From an uncultured Lachnospiraceae bacterium (lineage in GTDB: Bacteria > Bacillota > Clostridia > Lachnospirales > Lachnospiraceae): a DNA stretch of 24,888 nucleotides. Positions 1 through 6,199 of this stretch are shown in pieces. A program made the translations under genes and the position numbers. Where the stretch lies: positions 1 to 24,888 of the forward strand of contig CACZQT010000445.1 in assembly GCA_902783295.1 (NCBI GenBank). Reading direction: 5' to 3'. The notes under the pieces were generated by a model. The model saw only the letters and a list, made by a program, of their open reading frames with translations, searched no databases and was not told the origin of the DNA. The stretch's first letter is position 1. Every line of letters starts with the position of its first letter.

Positions 1-899
1 CCGGGTCTGCCGCCCTGGCCGCCTGCACCGGGTCTGCCGCCCTGACTGCCTGCGCCGCTGCGAGGAGGTTTTTCGCCACGCGCCTGGGCTCTCGCCCGCT
101 CCGCACGATTCTTTTCTGCACGTTCTGCGGCCCGGACCTGTTCCATGTCCACAAAACGACGTACAGGTTTTGCTTCAGGAGCCGGAGCTTCCGCTGCGGG
201 AGCCGCCGGCTTTTCTGCAGGCTTCTCCACCGGTTTCTCCATCGGCTTCTCTGCCGGTTTCTCCACCGGCTTCTCTGCCGTTCTCTCCACCGGCTTCTCT
301 GCCGGTTTCTCCACCGGTTTCTCTACGGGCTTCTCTGCCGTCTTTTTCGGTTCCGCAGGTTTTGCTTCCACCGGTTTCTTTGCAGCAGCCGTTTTCTTTT
401 CTTCGGCAGGAGCTTTTCCCTCCGCTTTGGTCTCTGCGGCCTTCTTTGCTTCCACAGTTTTTCCGGTTTCCGGAGCAGCCTGTCCTTCCAGCGGTTTCTG
501 ACTTTCCGCCGCCTTCTTAGGTTCAGCAGGCTTCGCCGCCTCCACCGTCTTCGGAACTTCTGTCTTCACTGCAGCCTTGACAGGTTCCTCTGAAACGAGA
601 CGAACCTTCTTTTCCGGTACTGTTTCGGAGGCAGCAGGGCTTGCGGCAGGTTTGGCCCCGGCTGCAGCCGCCGGTTTCACACCGGCAGGCTTCGTTCCGG
701 CAGGGCGTGTTCCCGCCGGTTTCCCCTGGCCTGCACCTGCAGGACGGGTTCCTCCGGCCGGTTTTTTCCCGCTTCCGCCGGGACGGCTTTTCAGACTGTT
801 AAACGCACTGTTTTGTTTATGGAAGACAGCCGTTATTTTTTTCTTTTTCGGCTGCTCTTCCTTTCCTTCATTTTTTTCCTCAAGATTCATATCTGCCAT
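1..899 (-). CDS. infB: Translation initiation factor IF-2, N-terminal part (3' end outside window)
   Basis: IF-2 is the GTPase that places initiator tRNA on the ribosome. Only its N-terminal extension is in the window; the GTPase core lies beyond the left edge, so the call rests on composition and on position after rimP-nusA-ylxR-ylxQ, the standard Bacillota order. The ATG at 897-899 has GGAGG eight bases upstream and opens MADMNLEEKNEGKEEQ, then a lysine-rich stretch with AVFHKQNSAFNSLKSRP. A long Lys/Pro/Ala/Glu low-complexity region follows (eleven EKPx-type units at 204-335), then VRRFVDMEQVRAAERAEK and a Gly/Arg-rich tract at the edge. Such linkers are usual in clostridial IF-2 and poorly conserved. 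The start lies 20 bases inside the end of ylxQ, so translation is probably coupled. An in-frame ATG at 890 is a less likely start. Confidence 0.9.
   Translation of the reverse strand, partial: MADMNLEEKNEGKEEQPKKKKITAVFHKQNSAFNSLKSRPGGSGKKPAGGTRPAGAGQGKPAGTRPAGTKPAGVKPAAAAGAKPAASPAASETVPEKKVRLVSEEPVKAAVKTEVPKTVEAAKPAEPKKAAESQKPLEGQAAPETGKTVEAKKAAETKAEGKAPAEEKKTAAAKKPVEAKPAEPKKTAEKPVEKPVEKPAEKPVERTAEKPVEKPAEKPMEKPVEKPAEKPAAPAAEAPAPEAKPVRRFVDMEQVRAAERAEKNRAERARAQARGEKPPRSGAGSQGGRPGAGGQGGRP
204..335 (-). repeat. Tandem 12-bp repeat in the infB linker (EKPV/EKPA units)
   Basis: Read on the minus strand, this stretch is eleven consecutive four-codon units of the form Glu-Lys-Pro-(Val/Ala/Met), one degenerated to ERTA. 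It encodes part of the flexible, charged linker of IF-2. Unit length is a multiple of three, so copy-number changes keep the frame. The same periodicity leaves the plus strand open in two frames, and those products (runs of GFSTGFSA) are not genes. Confidence 0.85.
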
Positions 900-1254
900 G
901 CTTTCTGCCTCCGTTATAGTCTTCATCCGGCGTCCTCACGACGTCGTCGTCTGTCAACATTTTCTCCAGCGCCCGGGCAAAATTTTCATCCGTAACGGCG
1001 GCGGATGCCCTCATTTCCTGCCCGATCGCATGTCCCAGTTCTTCCTTTGTCGAAAAAATCCGTATTGGCACTTTATAAAAAGCACAGAGACTGCTGAAGT
1101 TCTTTTTGGTATTTTCCGACGCGTCATTCGCCACAATCACCAGCTGCGCCTTTCTGAAACGCACAGCTTTCTCCGTGGAAAACTCTCCGCTCTCTATCCT
1201 GCCGGCCCGCCTGGCCAGGCCCAGCATCTGCAGCGCTCTTACGTCAGGACTCAT
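880..1254 (-). CDS. ylxQ: YlxQ, ribosomal protein L7Ae-like RNA-binding protein
   Basis: A 124-residue protein of the L7Ae/L30e/YlxQ family, which binds kink-turn RNA; its exact role in Bacillota is not settled. It opens MSPDVRALQMLGLARRAGRI and continues with GEFSTEKAVRFRKAQLVIVANDAS, the typical family N-terminal half. NFSSLCAFYKVPIRIFSTKEELGHAIG forms the second half. It is cut by no stop and has the usual family length plus a hydrophilic tail (DEDYNGGRKHGRYES). The ATG overlaps the ylxR stop by four bases (ATGA). The tail-coding bases carry the Shine-Dalgarno of infB, which starts inside this gene. It sits fourth in the rimP-nusA-ylxR-ylxQ-infB operon. Confidence 0.9.
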   Translation of the reverse strand: MSPDVRALQMLGLARRAGRIESGEFSTEKAVRFRKAQLVIVANDASENTKKNFSSLCAFYKVPIRIFSTKEELGHAIGQEMRASAAVTDENFARALEKMLTDDDVVRTPDEDYNGGRKHGRYES

Positions 1255-1520
1255 CCTGCTTCCAGCTCCTTCCGAAGTTTTTCCATATCTTCCGGAGATA
1301 TGGCCTGGTGAAAAGAACGCTCCAGCCCATGGTTTTTCATCGCGGCTTCCAGGCAGCCGCCGTTCCGGCACAGATACGCTCCCCGTCCGTTGGCTTTTCC
1401 CGTAAAATCCACGGTAAAAACCCCTTCCGGTGTACGTACAATCCGGATCAGTTCCCTTTTCTCCTTGCATTCCCCGCAGCCAACGCAGGTTCTCTGGGGT
1501 TGTTTTCGCATTCCTGCCAA
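1251..1520 (-). CDS. ylxR: YlxR (DUF448) RNA-binding protein
   Basis: An 89-residue YlxR-family protein, a small presumed RNA- or nucleoid-associated factor encoded between nusA and ylxQ. Visible family marks are RTCVGCGECKEKRELIRIVR near the N-terminus and GKANGRGAYLC in the middle. I place the start at the TTG at 1518-1520 because GGGGG lies seven bases upstream. The in-frame ATG at 1511 has only a too-close AGGA. The gene begins 12 bases after nusA and ends in a four-base overlap with ylxQ, which implies one transcript and coupled translation. The CxxC pair (VGCGEC) could hold a metal, but that is inference. Confidence 0.92.
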   Translation of the reverse strand: MAGMRKQPQRTCVGCGECKEKRELIRIVRTPEGVFTVDFTGKANGRGAYLCRNGGCLEAAMKNHGLERSFHQAISPEDMEKLRKELEAG

Positions 1521-1532
1521 GAAAACACCCCC

Positions 1533-2741
1533 TTATTCCTCATCCCCGGGGATATCCTCATCATCGTATTCAGGCACTACGTCCCCTTCTTCGTATTCGC
1601 TGCCTTCTTCTTCGTACTCTTCTTCGTCGTAATACTCTTCATCATCGTAATAGCCGTCCCCTTCTTCATAGTCCTCGATATAGCCGATTTCCTCGAAGAG
1701 GCCGCTTTCACGTGCCTGGGTTTCACTCTTAATATCGATTTTATATCCTGTCAGGCGGGCTGCCAGCTTGGCATTCTGTCCGACCTTACCAATTGCCAGA
1801 GACAGCTGATAATCCGGCACAACCACCTGTGCGCTCTTTTCATCATCATCCGCGATAACACAGATTACCTTGGCAGGGCTCAGCGCGTTTTCAATCAGCT
1901 CGGCGGAATTGTCGCTCCAGTTGATGATATCGATCTTTTCCCCGTGAAGTTCATCCACCACGGCATTGACACGGCTTCCGTTCATACCGACACAGGCACC
2001 GACCGGATCCACATCCGGGTCATTGGACCAGACCGCCATCTTCGTACGGGAACCGGCTTCTCTGGAAATGGCCTTGATCTCTACCGTTCCGTCCTGAAGT
2101 TCGGTAACCTCTGTTTCAAACAGGCGTTTCACAAAGTCCGGATGTGTCCGGGAAACAAGGATTCTCGGTCCTTTGTTGTTTTCCTTGACTTCCAGTACCA
2201 GGACCTTGATTCTGTCCGTAGGTTCGTAGTGCTCACCCTTAATCTGCTCGTTCTCTCCCAGAATGGCATCCGCGCGTCCCAGGTCAATGCTGATAGACCG
2301 TCCCATAACACGCTGCACGATACCCGTCATGATCTCCCGTTCCCGGGACAGGAAATATTCGTAAATAGACCTGCGTTCCTCTTCCCGGATTTTCTGCAGA
2401 ATGACATTCTTGGCATTGGTGGTAGCTATGCGGCCGAAGCTTCTGGACTCTACGTCCTTCCTGACCACATCCCCGATCTGGCAGGAAGGAGAAAGTTCTC
2501 TGGCCTGCTCCAGGCTGACCTCGACAGCCGGATCTTCAACATCTTCCACCACCGTCAGTTCACGGTAAAACTCAAACGCGCCGGTTTCCCGGTCTACGTG
2601 TACCTTCACATTGTCCGCCTTGCCGAAGTGGTTCTCGCAGGCCTTCAGGAGGGAATTCTCAATCGCCACCAACAGCGTTTCCTTGCTGATTCCCTTTTCC
2701 TTTTCCAAAGCATCCAGTGCTTCCAGAAGCTCCTTATTCAT
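1533..2741 (-). CDS. nusA: Transcription termination/antitermination factor NusA
   Basis: NusA binds RNA polymerase and nascent RNA and modulates pausing, termination and antitermination. The 402 residues show the whole bacterial order: an N-terminal polymerase-binding domain (about 1-125, including LLVAIENSLLKAC and SFGRIATTNAKNVI), an S1 domain (about 133-200, ending GPRILVSRTHPDFV), KH1 (about 230-285, GACVGMNGSRVNAV) and KH2 (about 300-345, AIGKVGQNAKLAARLTGYKI). A very acidic tail of Asp/Glu/Tyr (about 350-402) follows, as in many clostridial NusA proteins without the proteobacterial AR repeats. The ATG has AAGGAGG ten bases upstream. Sixty bases separate it from rimP, and those bases can fold. 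Confidence 0.97.
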   Translation of the reverse strand: MNKELLEALDALEKEKGISKETLLVAIENSLLKACENHFGKADNVKVHVDRETGAFEFYRELTVVEDVEDPAVEVSLEQARELSPSCQIGDVVRKDVESRSFGRIATTNAKNVILQKIREEERRSIYEYFLSREREIMTGIVQRVMGRSISIDLGRADAILGENEQIKGEHYEPTDRIKVLVLEVKENNKGPRILVSRTHPDFVKRLFETEVTELQDGTVEIKAISREAGSRTKMAVWSNDPDVDPVGACVGMNGSRVNAVVDELHGEKIDIINWSDNSAELIENALSPAKVICVIADDDEKSAQVVVPDYQLSLAIGKVGQNAKLAARLTGYKIDIKSETQARESGLFEEIGYIEDYEEGDGYYDDEEYYDEEEYEEEGSEYEEGDVVPEYDDEDIPGDEE

Positions 2742-2760
2742 TTTCAGGTTTCCTCCTTAT

Positions 2761-2802
2761 ACGTTAACGGCCGGCACAGCCTCAGGGCTGCGCGCCATAC
2801 GT
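2761..2802 (-). other. Interrupted inverted repeat between rimP and nusA
   Basis: Starting at the rimP stop codon, three nested complementary arms can form one interrupted hairpin: ACGT with ACGT outside, GGC with GCC in the middle, and CAGCC with GGCTG around a TCAG loop. There is no U-run, so it is not a standard terminator. It could tune processing, or separate rimP from nusA translation. Function is inference only. Confidence 0.4.
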
Positions 2803-3272
2803 CAAAAATCAAATGCCAGACGGATCAGGGCAAGGTTCGTGCGCTCTATAGTTATGCTTTCTTCTCCGGAAAGGGCGATGGTCACCGTATCCCGGTCATA
2901 AGCAGTCAGCACGCCGGACAGTTCTTTCTCATCATCAGCTACAGGGCGGAAAGTCCGTACCTCCACTTCCTTTCCCAGGCTGCGCGCAAAGTCCTTCTCC
3001 TTTTTTAAAGGGCGCCCCAGCCCCGGGGAACTTACTTCCAGGATATAGGCTTCCGGGATATAGTCTTCCGCATCCAGCAGGTCGCTGAGCTGCCGGCTTA
3101 CCGTCTCACAGTCATCAATGGTAATACCGCCGGGTTTGTCAATATAAGCCCGAAGGTACCAGCTGCTGCCTTCCTTTACGTATTCCACATCCACCAGCTC
3201 AAACCCATGTTCCTCCATGATCGGAGAAAGAAGGGTTTCCGTACGCTGTTCGTACTCTTCCCTTTTCGACAA
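2802..3272 (-). CDS. rimP: Ribosome maturation factor RimP
   Basis: RimP assists late assembly of the 30S subunit. The 156-residue protein has the family features: LLSPIMEEHGFELVDVEYVKEG with YLRAYIDKPGGITIDDCE in the N-terminal domain, then LEVSSPGLGRPLKKEKDFARSLG and a C-terminal SH3-like domain ending SITIERTNLALIRLAFDF. The start is a TTG at 3270-3272 with AGGAGG eight bases upstream. Reading further upstream in frame would run through the leader hairpins and gives no family sequence. It is the first gene of the operon that continues into nusA, ylxR, ylxQ and infB. Confidence 0.95.
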   Translation of the reverse strand: MSKREEYEQRTETLLSPIMEEHGFELVDVEYVKEGSSWYLRAYIDKPGGITIDDCETVSRQLSDLLDAEDYIPEAYILEVSSPGLGRPLKKEKDFARSLGKEVEVRTFRPVADDEKELSGVLTAYDRDTVTIALSGEESITIERTNLALIRLAFDF

Positions 3273-3304
3273 AACCTTTTCCTCCTGCACGGTACAGACC
3301 GCTG

Positions 3305-3355
3305 ACTGTTTTCTGCCCGAAAACAGTAAAGAAGAGTGGACGTTTTCGCCCACTC
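3305..3355 (-). promoter_or_regulatory. rimP leader: two tandem hairpins with a possible alternative pairing
   Basis: In the untranslated leader of the rimP operon, reading 5' to 3' on the minus strand, hairpin 1 pairs GAGTGG with CCACTC (3334-3339 and 3350-3355), extended by CG/CG around an AAAA loop, and is followed by TTCTTT. Hairpin 2 pairs ACTGTTTTC with GAAAACAGT (3305-3313 and 3319-3327). The CGAAAAC of the first hairpin (3342-3348) is fully complementary to GTTTTCG inside the second (3318-3324), so the two hairpins can be exchanged for a third structure. This looks like an attenuator. Autocontrol by NusA or RimP is possible but not shown. Confidence 0.5.
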
Positions 3356-3382
3356 CTCAAAACTTTCATATTCACAGTAAGC

Positions 3383-3411
3383 ACTCTACCACATTCGTTT
3401 CCGAAATGCAA
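3383..3411 (-). promoter_or_regulatory. Promoter of the rimP-nusA-infB operon
   Basis: The -35 box is TTGCAT (3406-3411) and the -10 box is TAGAGT (3383-3388), spaced 17 bases. Transcription would start near 3376 and give a leader of about 100 bases containing the two hairpins. It lies just beyond the end of the YggS-like gene. Confidence 0.65.
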
Positions 3412-3460
3412 GAACTTTTTACTGTCTTAAGAAAACACACGAATCTATTTGCACTTCGAA

Positions 3461-4156
3461 CTACCGGTTCGGATAGGATCTTTCGCCGAAGATCGCAGTT
3501 CCGATCCGGACCATCGTAGATCCTTCCCGGACTGCTGCCCGGAAGTCCCCGGTCATTCCCATGGAAAGGTGTTCGAGAGGCAGATCCGGGTACTCCCTCC
3601 GTGCTTCCTCCAGAAGCCTTCTCATTGCCTCGAAATACGGCCTGGCCGCATCCTGTTCCTCTACCGGCGGAACGATGGCCATCAGCCCCCGGACTCTGAT
3701 TCCCGGAACTTCCCTCAGACTTCCCAGAAGATCCGGCAGTTCTTCCGGAGAAATGCCGCTTTTGCTCTCCTCCCCGCCTACATTCACTTCAACGAGGATT
3801 TCGGTTTCCAGCCCGCGGCGGAGGGATTCTTTACCGATGGCTTCTCCCAGATGCAGACTGTCCACGGAATGGATCATCTGCGCTCTGCCCACAACCTGCC
3901 TTACTTTATTTGTCTGCAGATGCCCGATAAAATGCCAGCGGAGGGGGAGCGCCAGTGCTTCTGTCTTCTCCACCAGTTCTTTTGCGTAATTCTCCCCAAA
4001 ATCCAGGACGCCGGCCTCTGCCAGTTCCCGGATGTCGGAAGCCGGCTTTGTTTTGCTCACAGCGATCAGAGTTACCTCCTCCCGCCGTCTCCCGGCTGCC
4101 TCACAGGCTTCCCGGACCTGCCGGTCCATCTCCCGGTATCGTTCTGTAACCGTCAT
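3461..4156 (-). CDS. PLP homeostasis protein, YggS/YlmE family
   Basis: A 231-residue single-domain fold-III PLP-binding protein (YggS, YlmE, PLPBP), which buffers pyridoxal phosphate and affects amino-acid balance rather than catalysing a known reaction. LIAVSKTKP carries the PLP lysine (about residue 35). Other family marks are LDFGENYAKELVEK, LRWHFIGHLQTNKV, GLMAIVPP and the C-terminal LSMGMTGDFRAAVREGSTMVRIGTAIFGER phosphate-binding region. The ATG has GGAGG eight bases upstream. The gene starts 28 bases after xpt and probably shares its transcript. In many Bacillota this gene sits by the cell-division genes sepF/ylmG; here it does not. Confidence 0.93.
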   Translation of the reverse strand: MTVTERYREMDRQVREACEAAGRRREEVTLIAVSKTKPASDIRELAEAGVLDFGENYAKELVEKTEALALPLRWHFIGHLQTNKVRQVVGRAQMIHSVDSLHLGEAIGKESLRRGLETEILVEVNVGGEESKSGISPEELPDLLGSLREVPGIRVRGLMAIVPPVEEQDAARPYFEAMRRLLEEARREYPDLPLEHLSMGMTGDFRAAVREGSTMVRIGTAIFGERSYPNR

Positions 4157-4184
4157 AACCTGTCCCTCCCGAATCCATACCGCT

Positions 4185-4778
4185 TCAGGACTGCTGCGGC
4201 TGCGGTCTGAAAACCATATTTCCCGTCTTCGGATCCATGGATTCCAGAATGGCCAGAGATTCTACCCGGATTCCTTTTTCACGGAGTGCATCCCCGCCTC
4301 CCTGAAAACCTTTTTCAATTGCGATGCCTACACCTTCCACGGTGCCTCCGGCACTGTGTACCAGTTCCATCAGTCCGTTTACAGCACAGCCGTTCGCCAG
4401 GAAGTCATCGATAATCAGCACATGGTCCTCCGCAGACAGGAACTTTTCGGAAACGATCACGTCATACGTTTTCCCGTGGGTAAAGGACTGAATCTGCGTT
4501 TTGTACATGCCGCCTGCCAGATTGCTGGTTTTGGATTTTTTCGCAAAGACCACCGGGACGCCGAATTCCCTGCCGGCCAGACAGGCAATCCCGATCCCGG
4601 AAGCCTCGATCGTAAGAATCTTATTTATGGGACAGTCCCTGAACAGGCGCTTCCATTCCTTCGCCATCTCTTCAAACAGTGCAACATCCATCTGATGATT
4701 CAGAAAACTGTCCACCTTCAGAATATCCTCTGTCTTTACAACTCCGTCACGGCGGATTTTTTCTTCAAGAAGCTTCAT
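4185..4778 (-). CDS. xpt: Xanthine phosphoribosyltransferase
   Basis: Converts xanthine plus PRPP to XMP in purine salvage. The 197-residue protein is full length and shows MKLLEEKIRRDGVV at the N-terminus, TIEASGIGIACLAGREFGVPVVFAKK, and the PRPP-binding loop VLIIDDFLANGCA. GIAIEKGFQ follows near the end. The ATG at 4776-4778 has GGAGG seven bases upstream, whereas the frame stays open far upstream through the tRNA region, so the longer reading is wrong. No purine riboswitch is seen; only about 90 bases separate the start from the tRNA terminator. A weak GTGAAC/TATTGT pair there may be its promoter. It is probably co-transcribed with the PLP-binding protein gene. Confidence 0.95.
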   Translation of the reverse strand: MKLLEEKIRRDGVVKTEDILKVDSFLNHQMDVALFEEMAKEWKRLFRDCPINKILTIEASGIGIACLAGREFGVPVVFAKKSKTSNLAGGMYKTQIQSFTHGKTYDVIVSEKFLSAEDHVLIIDDFLANGCAVNGLMELVHSAGGTVEGVGIAIEKGFQGGGDALREKGIRVESLAILESMDPKTGNMVFRPQPQQS

Positions 4779-4867
4779 GGTCTGCCCTCCATACATTTTC
4801 CGGCTGCATACTGCAGGGAATGAACAATATGCCTTCGTTCTGATTCGTTCACGCTCCTGCCGCAGGT

Positions 4868-4894
4868 AAAAAAAAGGAACGTAAAGAACGTTCC
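4868..4894 (-). terminator. Rho-independent terminator of the tRNA-Leu gene
   Basis: A perfect seven-base stem, GGAACGT with ACGTTCC around a five-base loop, is followed on the minus strand by eight T residues. It begins six bases after the tRNA 3' end and separates the tRNA from xpt. Confidence 0.92.
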
Positions 4895-4899
4895 CGAAG

Positions 4900-4984
4900 T
4901 GCAGATGGCGGGACTTGAACCCGCACCCAAGTAATATGGACATGAACCTGAATCATGCGCGTATGCCAATTCCGCCACATCTGC
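4900..4984 (-). tRNA. tRNA-Leu, anticodon CAG
   Basis: The acceptor stem is GCAGATG (4978-4984 read on minus) with CATCTGC (4901-4907), and the discriminator base is A. The D-arm begins TGGCGGAATTGGC, as in class II tRNAs. The anticodon stem CATGA/TCATG encloses TTCAGGT, giving anticodon CAG (4948-4950). A long variable arm with a short CCA/TGG stem marks leucine. The T-arm is GCGGG TTCAAGT CCCGC. The CCA end is not encoded. Reading frames that cross this region are artefacts. Confidence 0.96.
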
Positions 4985-5018
4985 GTGCTTTTTCGTCCGT
5001 TCTTCACGGCACCTCCAC

Positions 5019-5047
5019 ATATTACCTCATTCATTTGCAGAAGTCAA
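5019..5047 (-). promoter_or_regulatory. Promoter of the tRNA-Leu gene
   Basis: The -35 box TTGACT (5042-5047) and the -10 box TAATAT (5019-5024) are spaced exactly 17 bases. The mature tRNA begins about 34 bases downstream of the -10 box, leaving a short 5' leader for RNase P to remove. Confidence 0.8.
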
Positions 5048-5074
5048 CATCTTTTTTCAGAGAATTCTGAAGAA

Positions 5075-5110
5075 GAAATCCCCGCAGTGCTGCAGCACCG
5101 CAGGGATTTC
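5075..5110 (-). terminator. Strong hairpin, probable terminator of the LCP-YitT operon
   Basis: A 36-base inverted repeat pairs GAAATCCC with GGGATTTC and then continues through GC, two mismatches and GTGC/GCAC to a TGCA loop. On the minus strand it is followed by TTCTTC. The plus side also has a T-run some bases later, so it may work both ways. It lies between the YitT gene and the tRNA promoter. Confidence 0.65.
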
Positions 5111-5293
5111 AGCTCTTTTTTCCGGCCTCTCCTGTCATGGATCACAGCCACGTCACCCACAGCATTCTGAAGTCCGCCGGATGACGGCAGCGCGCTGCCA
5201 TTCTGTATAATACACCGGTTTTCCTGCTCCGTGTTAAAAATATCGGAATCAATACGACATTCCGGTACAAATATCACATCCTGCAGTACTGCC
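5111..5293. other. Intergenic stretch without a convincing gene
   Basis: This lies downstream of the YitT stop. A frame open on the minus strand here has no recognisable protein features. A perfect 14-base palindrome, GGCAGC plus GCGCTGCC (5186-5199), sits next to TATTAT (5207-5212 on minus; TATAAT on plus), but no good -35 partner is visible on either strand. I see no RNA gene. Confidence 0.5.
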
Positions 5294-6181
5294 TTACAGG
5301 TGTTTCTTGAAATTCCCGTGAAGGGCAACACCGTTGTTCTTTACTGCAAAGGTTTTATCATCATAGGCATACAGGAAGGCATCCAGCTTATGGGCTTCAT
5401 ATTTGGACACGACTGTATAGATAATAAAATCCCTCTCCCCGGTAAATGCACTGGTTCCTTCCCAGTAATTGGCGGAATGATGCAGCTCGCCGGTAATGAA
5501 TTCCACAATCGGATGCGGGTCTTTTTTGGTAAAGATCGTGATTTCCGTACAGATATTCTGTTCATGAATCCGGTCTACCATCATATTCATAAACACCGAA
5601 TAGATGATGGAATATATAGCTACCGAAACATCCATGGTCAAGGCGCAGATCGTATAAATCACCGCATTGACGCTCAAGGAAAGACGTCCCACAGAAAAAT
5701 CCCTGTACTTCTGCGTAAGAACCATGCCGATAATGTCCGTGCCTCCGGCAGAGGACCTTGCCCGGAAAATCAGGCCTGCGCCTGTACCGACGATCAGGCC
5801 TCCGATAATTGTCGAGGTCAGCACACTGTCCACCAGCATTTTCTCCGGAATGGGAATCAACGCCAGCGCAATGGTTTCCACCGTTACGCAAAGGACGTTC
5901 CTGAAGAAGAAATTCCGGCTGAAAACCCGGTAGGAAAGAAAGAACAGCGGGGCATTCAGGAGATAATACAGGATACTGGTAAAATTGAATCTTGCCATTC
6001 CCGGAGCTACATGCTTCACCAGCGCATACAGCAGCTGGCTGATACCGAGCACACCTCCACTGTAAATGCCGCTGGGGACGACAAAGAAGTTTACCCCAAC
6101 GGCAAATATAACTGCCCCCAGAATCGACTGGATGTATTCATTCCTGGTAAGCGGTCTGATTTTTGTTTTAAAGTCAGTCAT
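5294..6181 (-). CDS. YitT family membrane protein (YitT membrane domain plus DUF2179)
   Basis: A 295-residue integral membrane protein of the YitT family, common in Bacillota and of unknown transport or sensing role. After a short cytoplasmic N-terminus (MTDFKTKIRPLTRNEY) come the conserved first helix (ILGAVIFAVGVNFFVVPSGIYSGGVLGISQ) and further hydrophobic segments. The family motif ARSSAGGTDIIGMVL is at about 145-160. The last 80 or so residues form the soluble DUF2179 domain (ICTEITIFTKKDPHPIVEFI, then ERDFIIYTVVSKYEAHKLDAFL). I start at the ATG at 6179-6181, which has GGTGG five bases upstream; a GTG three codons earlier is unlikely. It follows the LCP gene after 18 bases, so the two probably form an operon. 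Confidence 0.9.
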   Translation of the reverse strand: MTDFKTKIRPLTRNEYIQSILGAVIFAVGVNFFVVPSGIYSGGVLGISQLLYALVKHVAPGMARFNFTSILYYLLNAPLFFLSYRVFSRNFFFRNVLCVTVETIALALIPIPEKMLVDSVLTSTIIGGLIVGTGAGLIFRARSSAGGTDIIGMVLTQKYRDFSVGRLSLSVNAVIYTICALTMDVSVAIYSIIYSVFMNMMVDRIHEQNICTEITIFTKKDPHPIVEFITGELHHSANYWEGTSAFTGERDFIIYTVVSKYEAHKLDAFLYAYDDKTFAVKNNGVALHGNFKKHL

Positions 6182-6199
6182 ACATTCCACCGGTTTGGA

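Noticed and set aside
145..520. Two overlapping plus-strand frames rich in GFSTGFSA or PPVSP
   Set aside because: They are mirror readings of the 12-bp repeats in infB; no ribosome binding site, and the codon pattern only reflects the opposite strand.
1308..3008. 566-codon plus-strand frame across ylxR, nusA and rimP
   Set aside because: Lies fully opposite well-recognised genes; its product shows no family features.
4779..4867. Purine riboswitch before xpt
   Set aside because: Only about 90 bases are available after the tRNA terminator, and no conserved purine-aptamer core is visible.
4775..5034. Small minus-strand proteins over the tRNA
   Set aside because: They translate the tRNA-Leu gene and its flanks; the tRNA folds perfectly.
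5044..5331. 95-codon minus-strand frame overlapping the end of the YitT gene
   Set aside because: Reads through a terminator hairpin, has no recognisable motif and lacks a convincing ribosome binding site.
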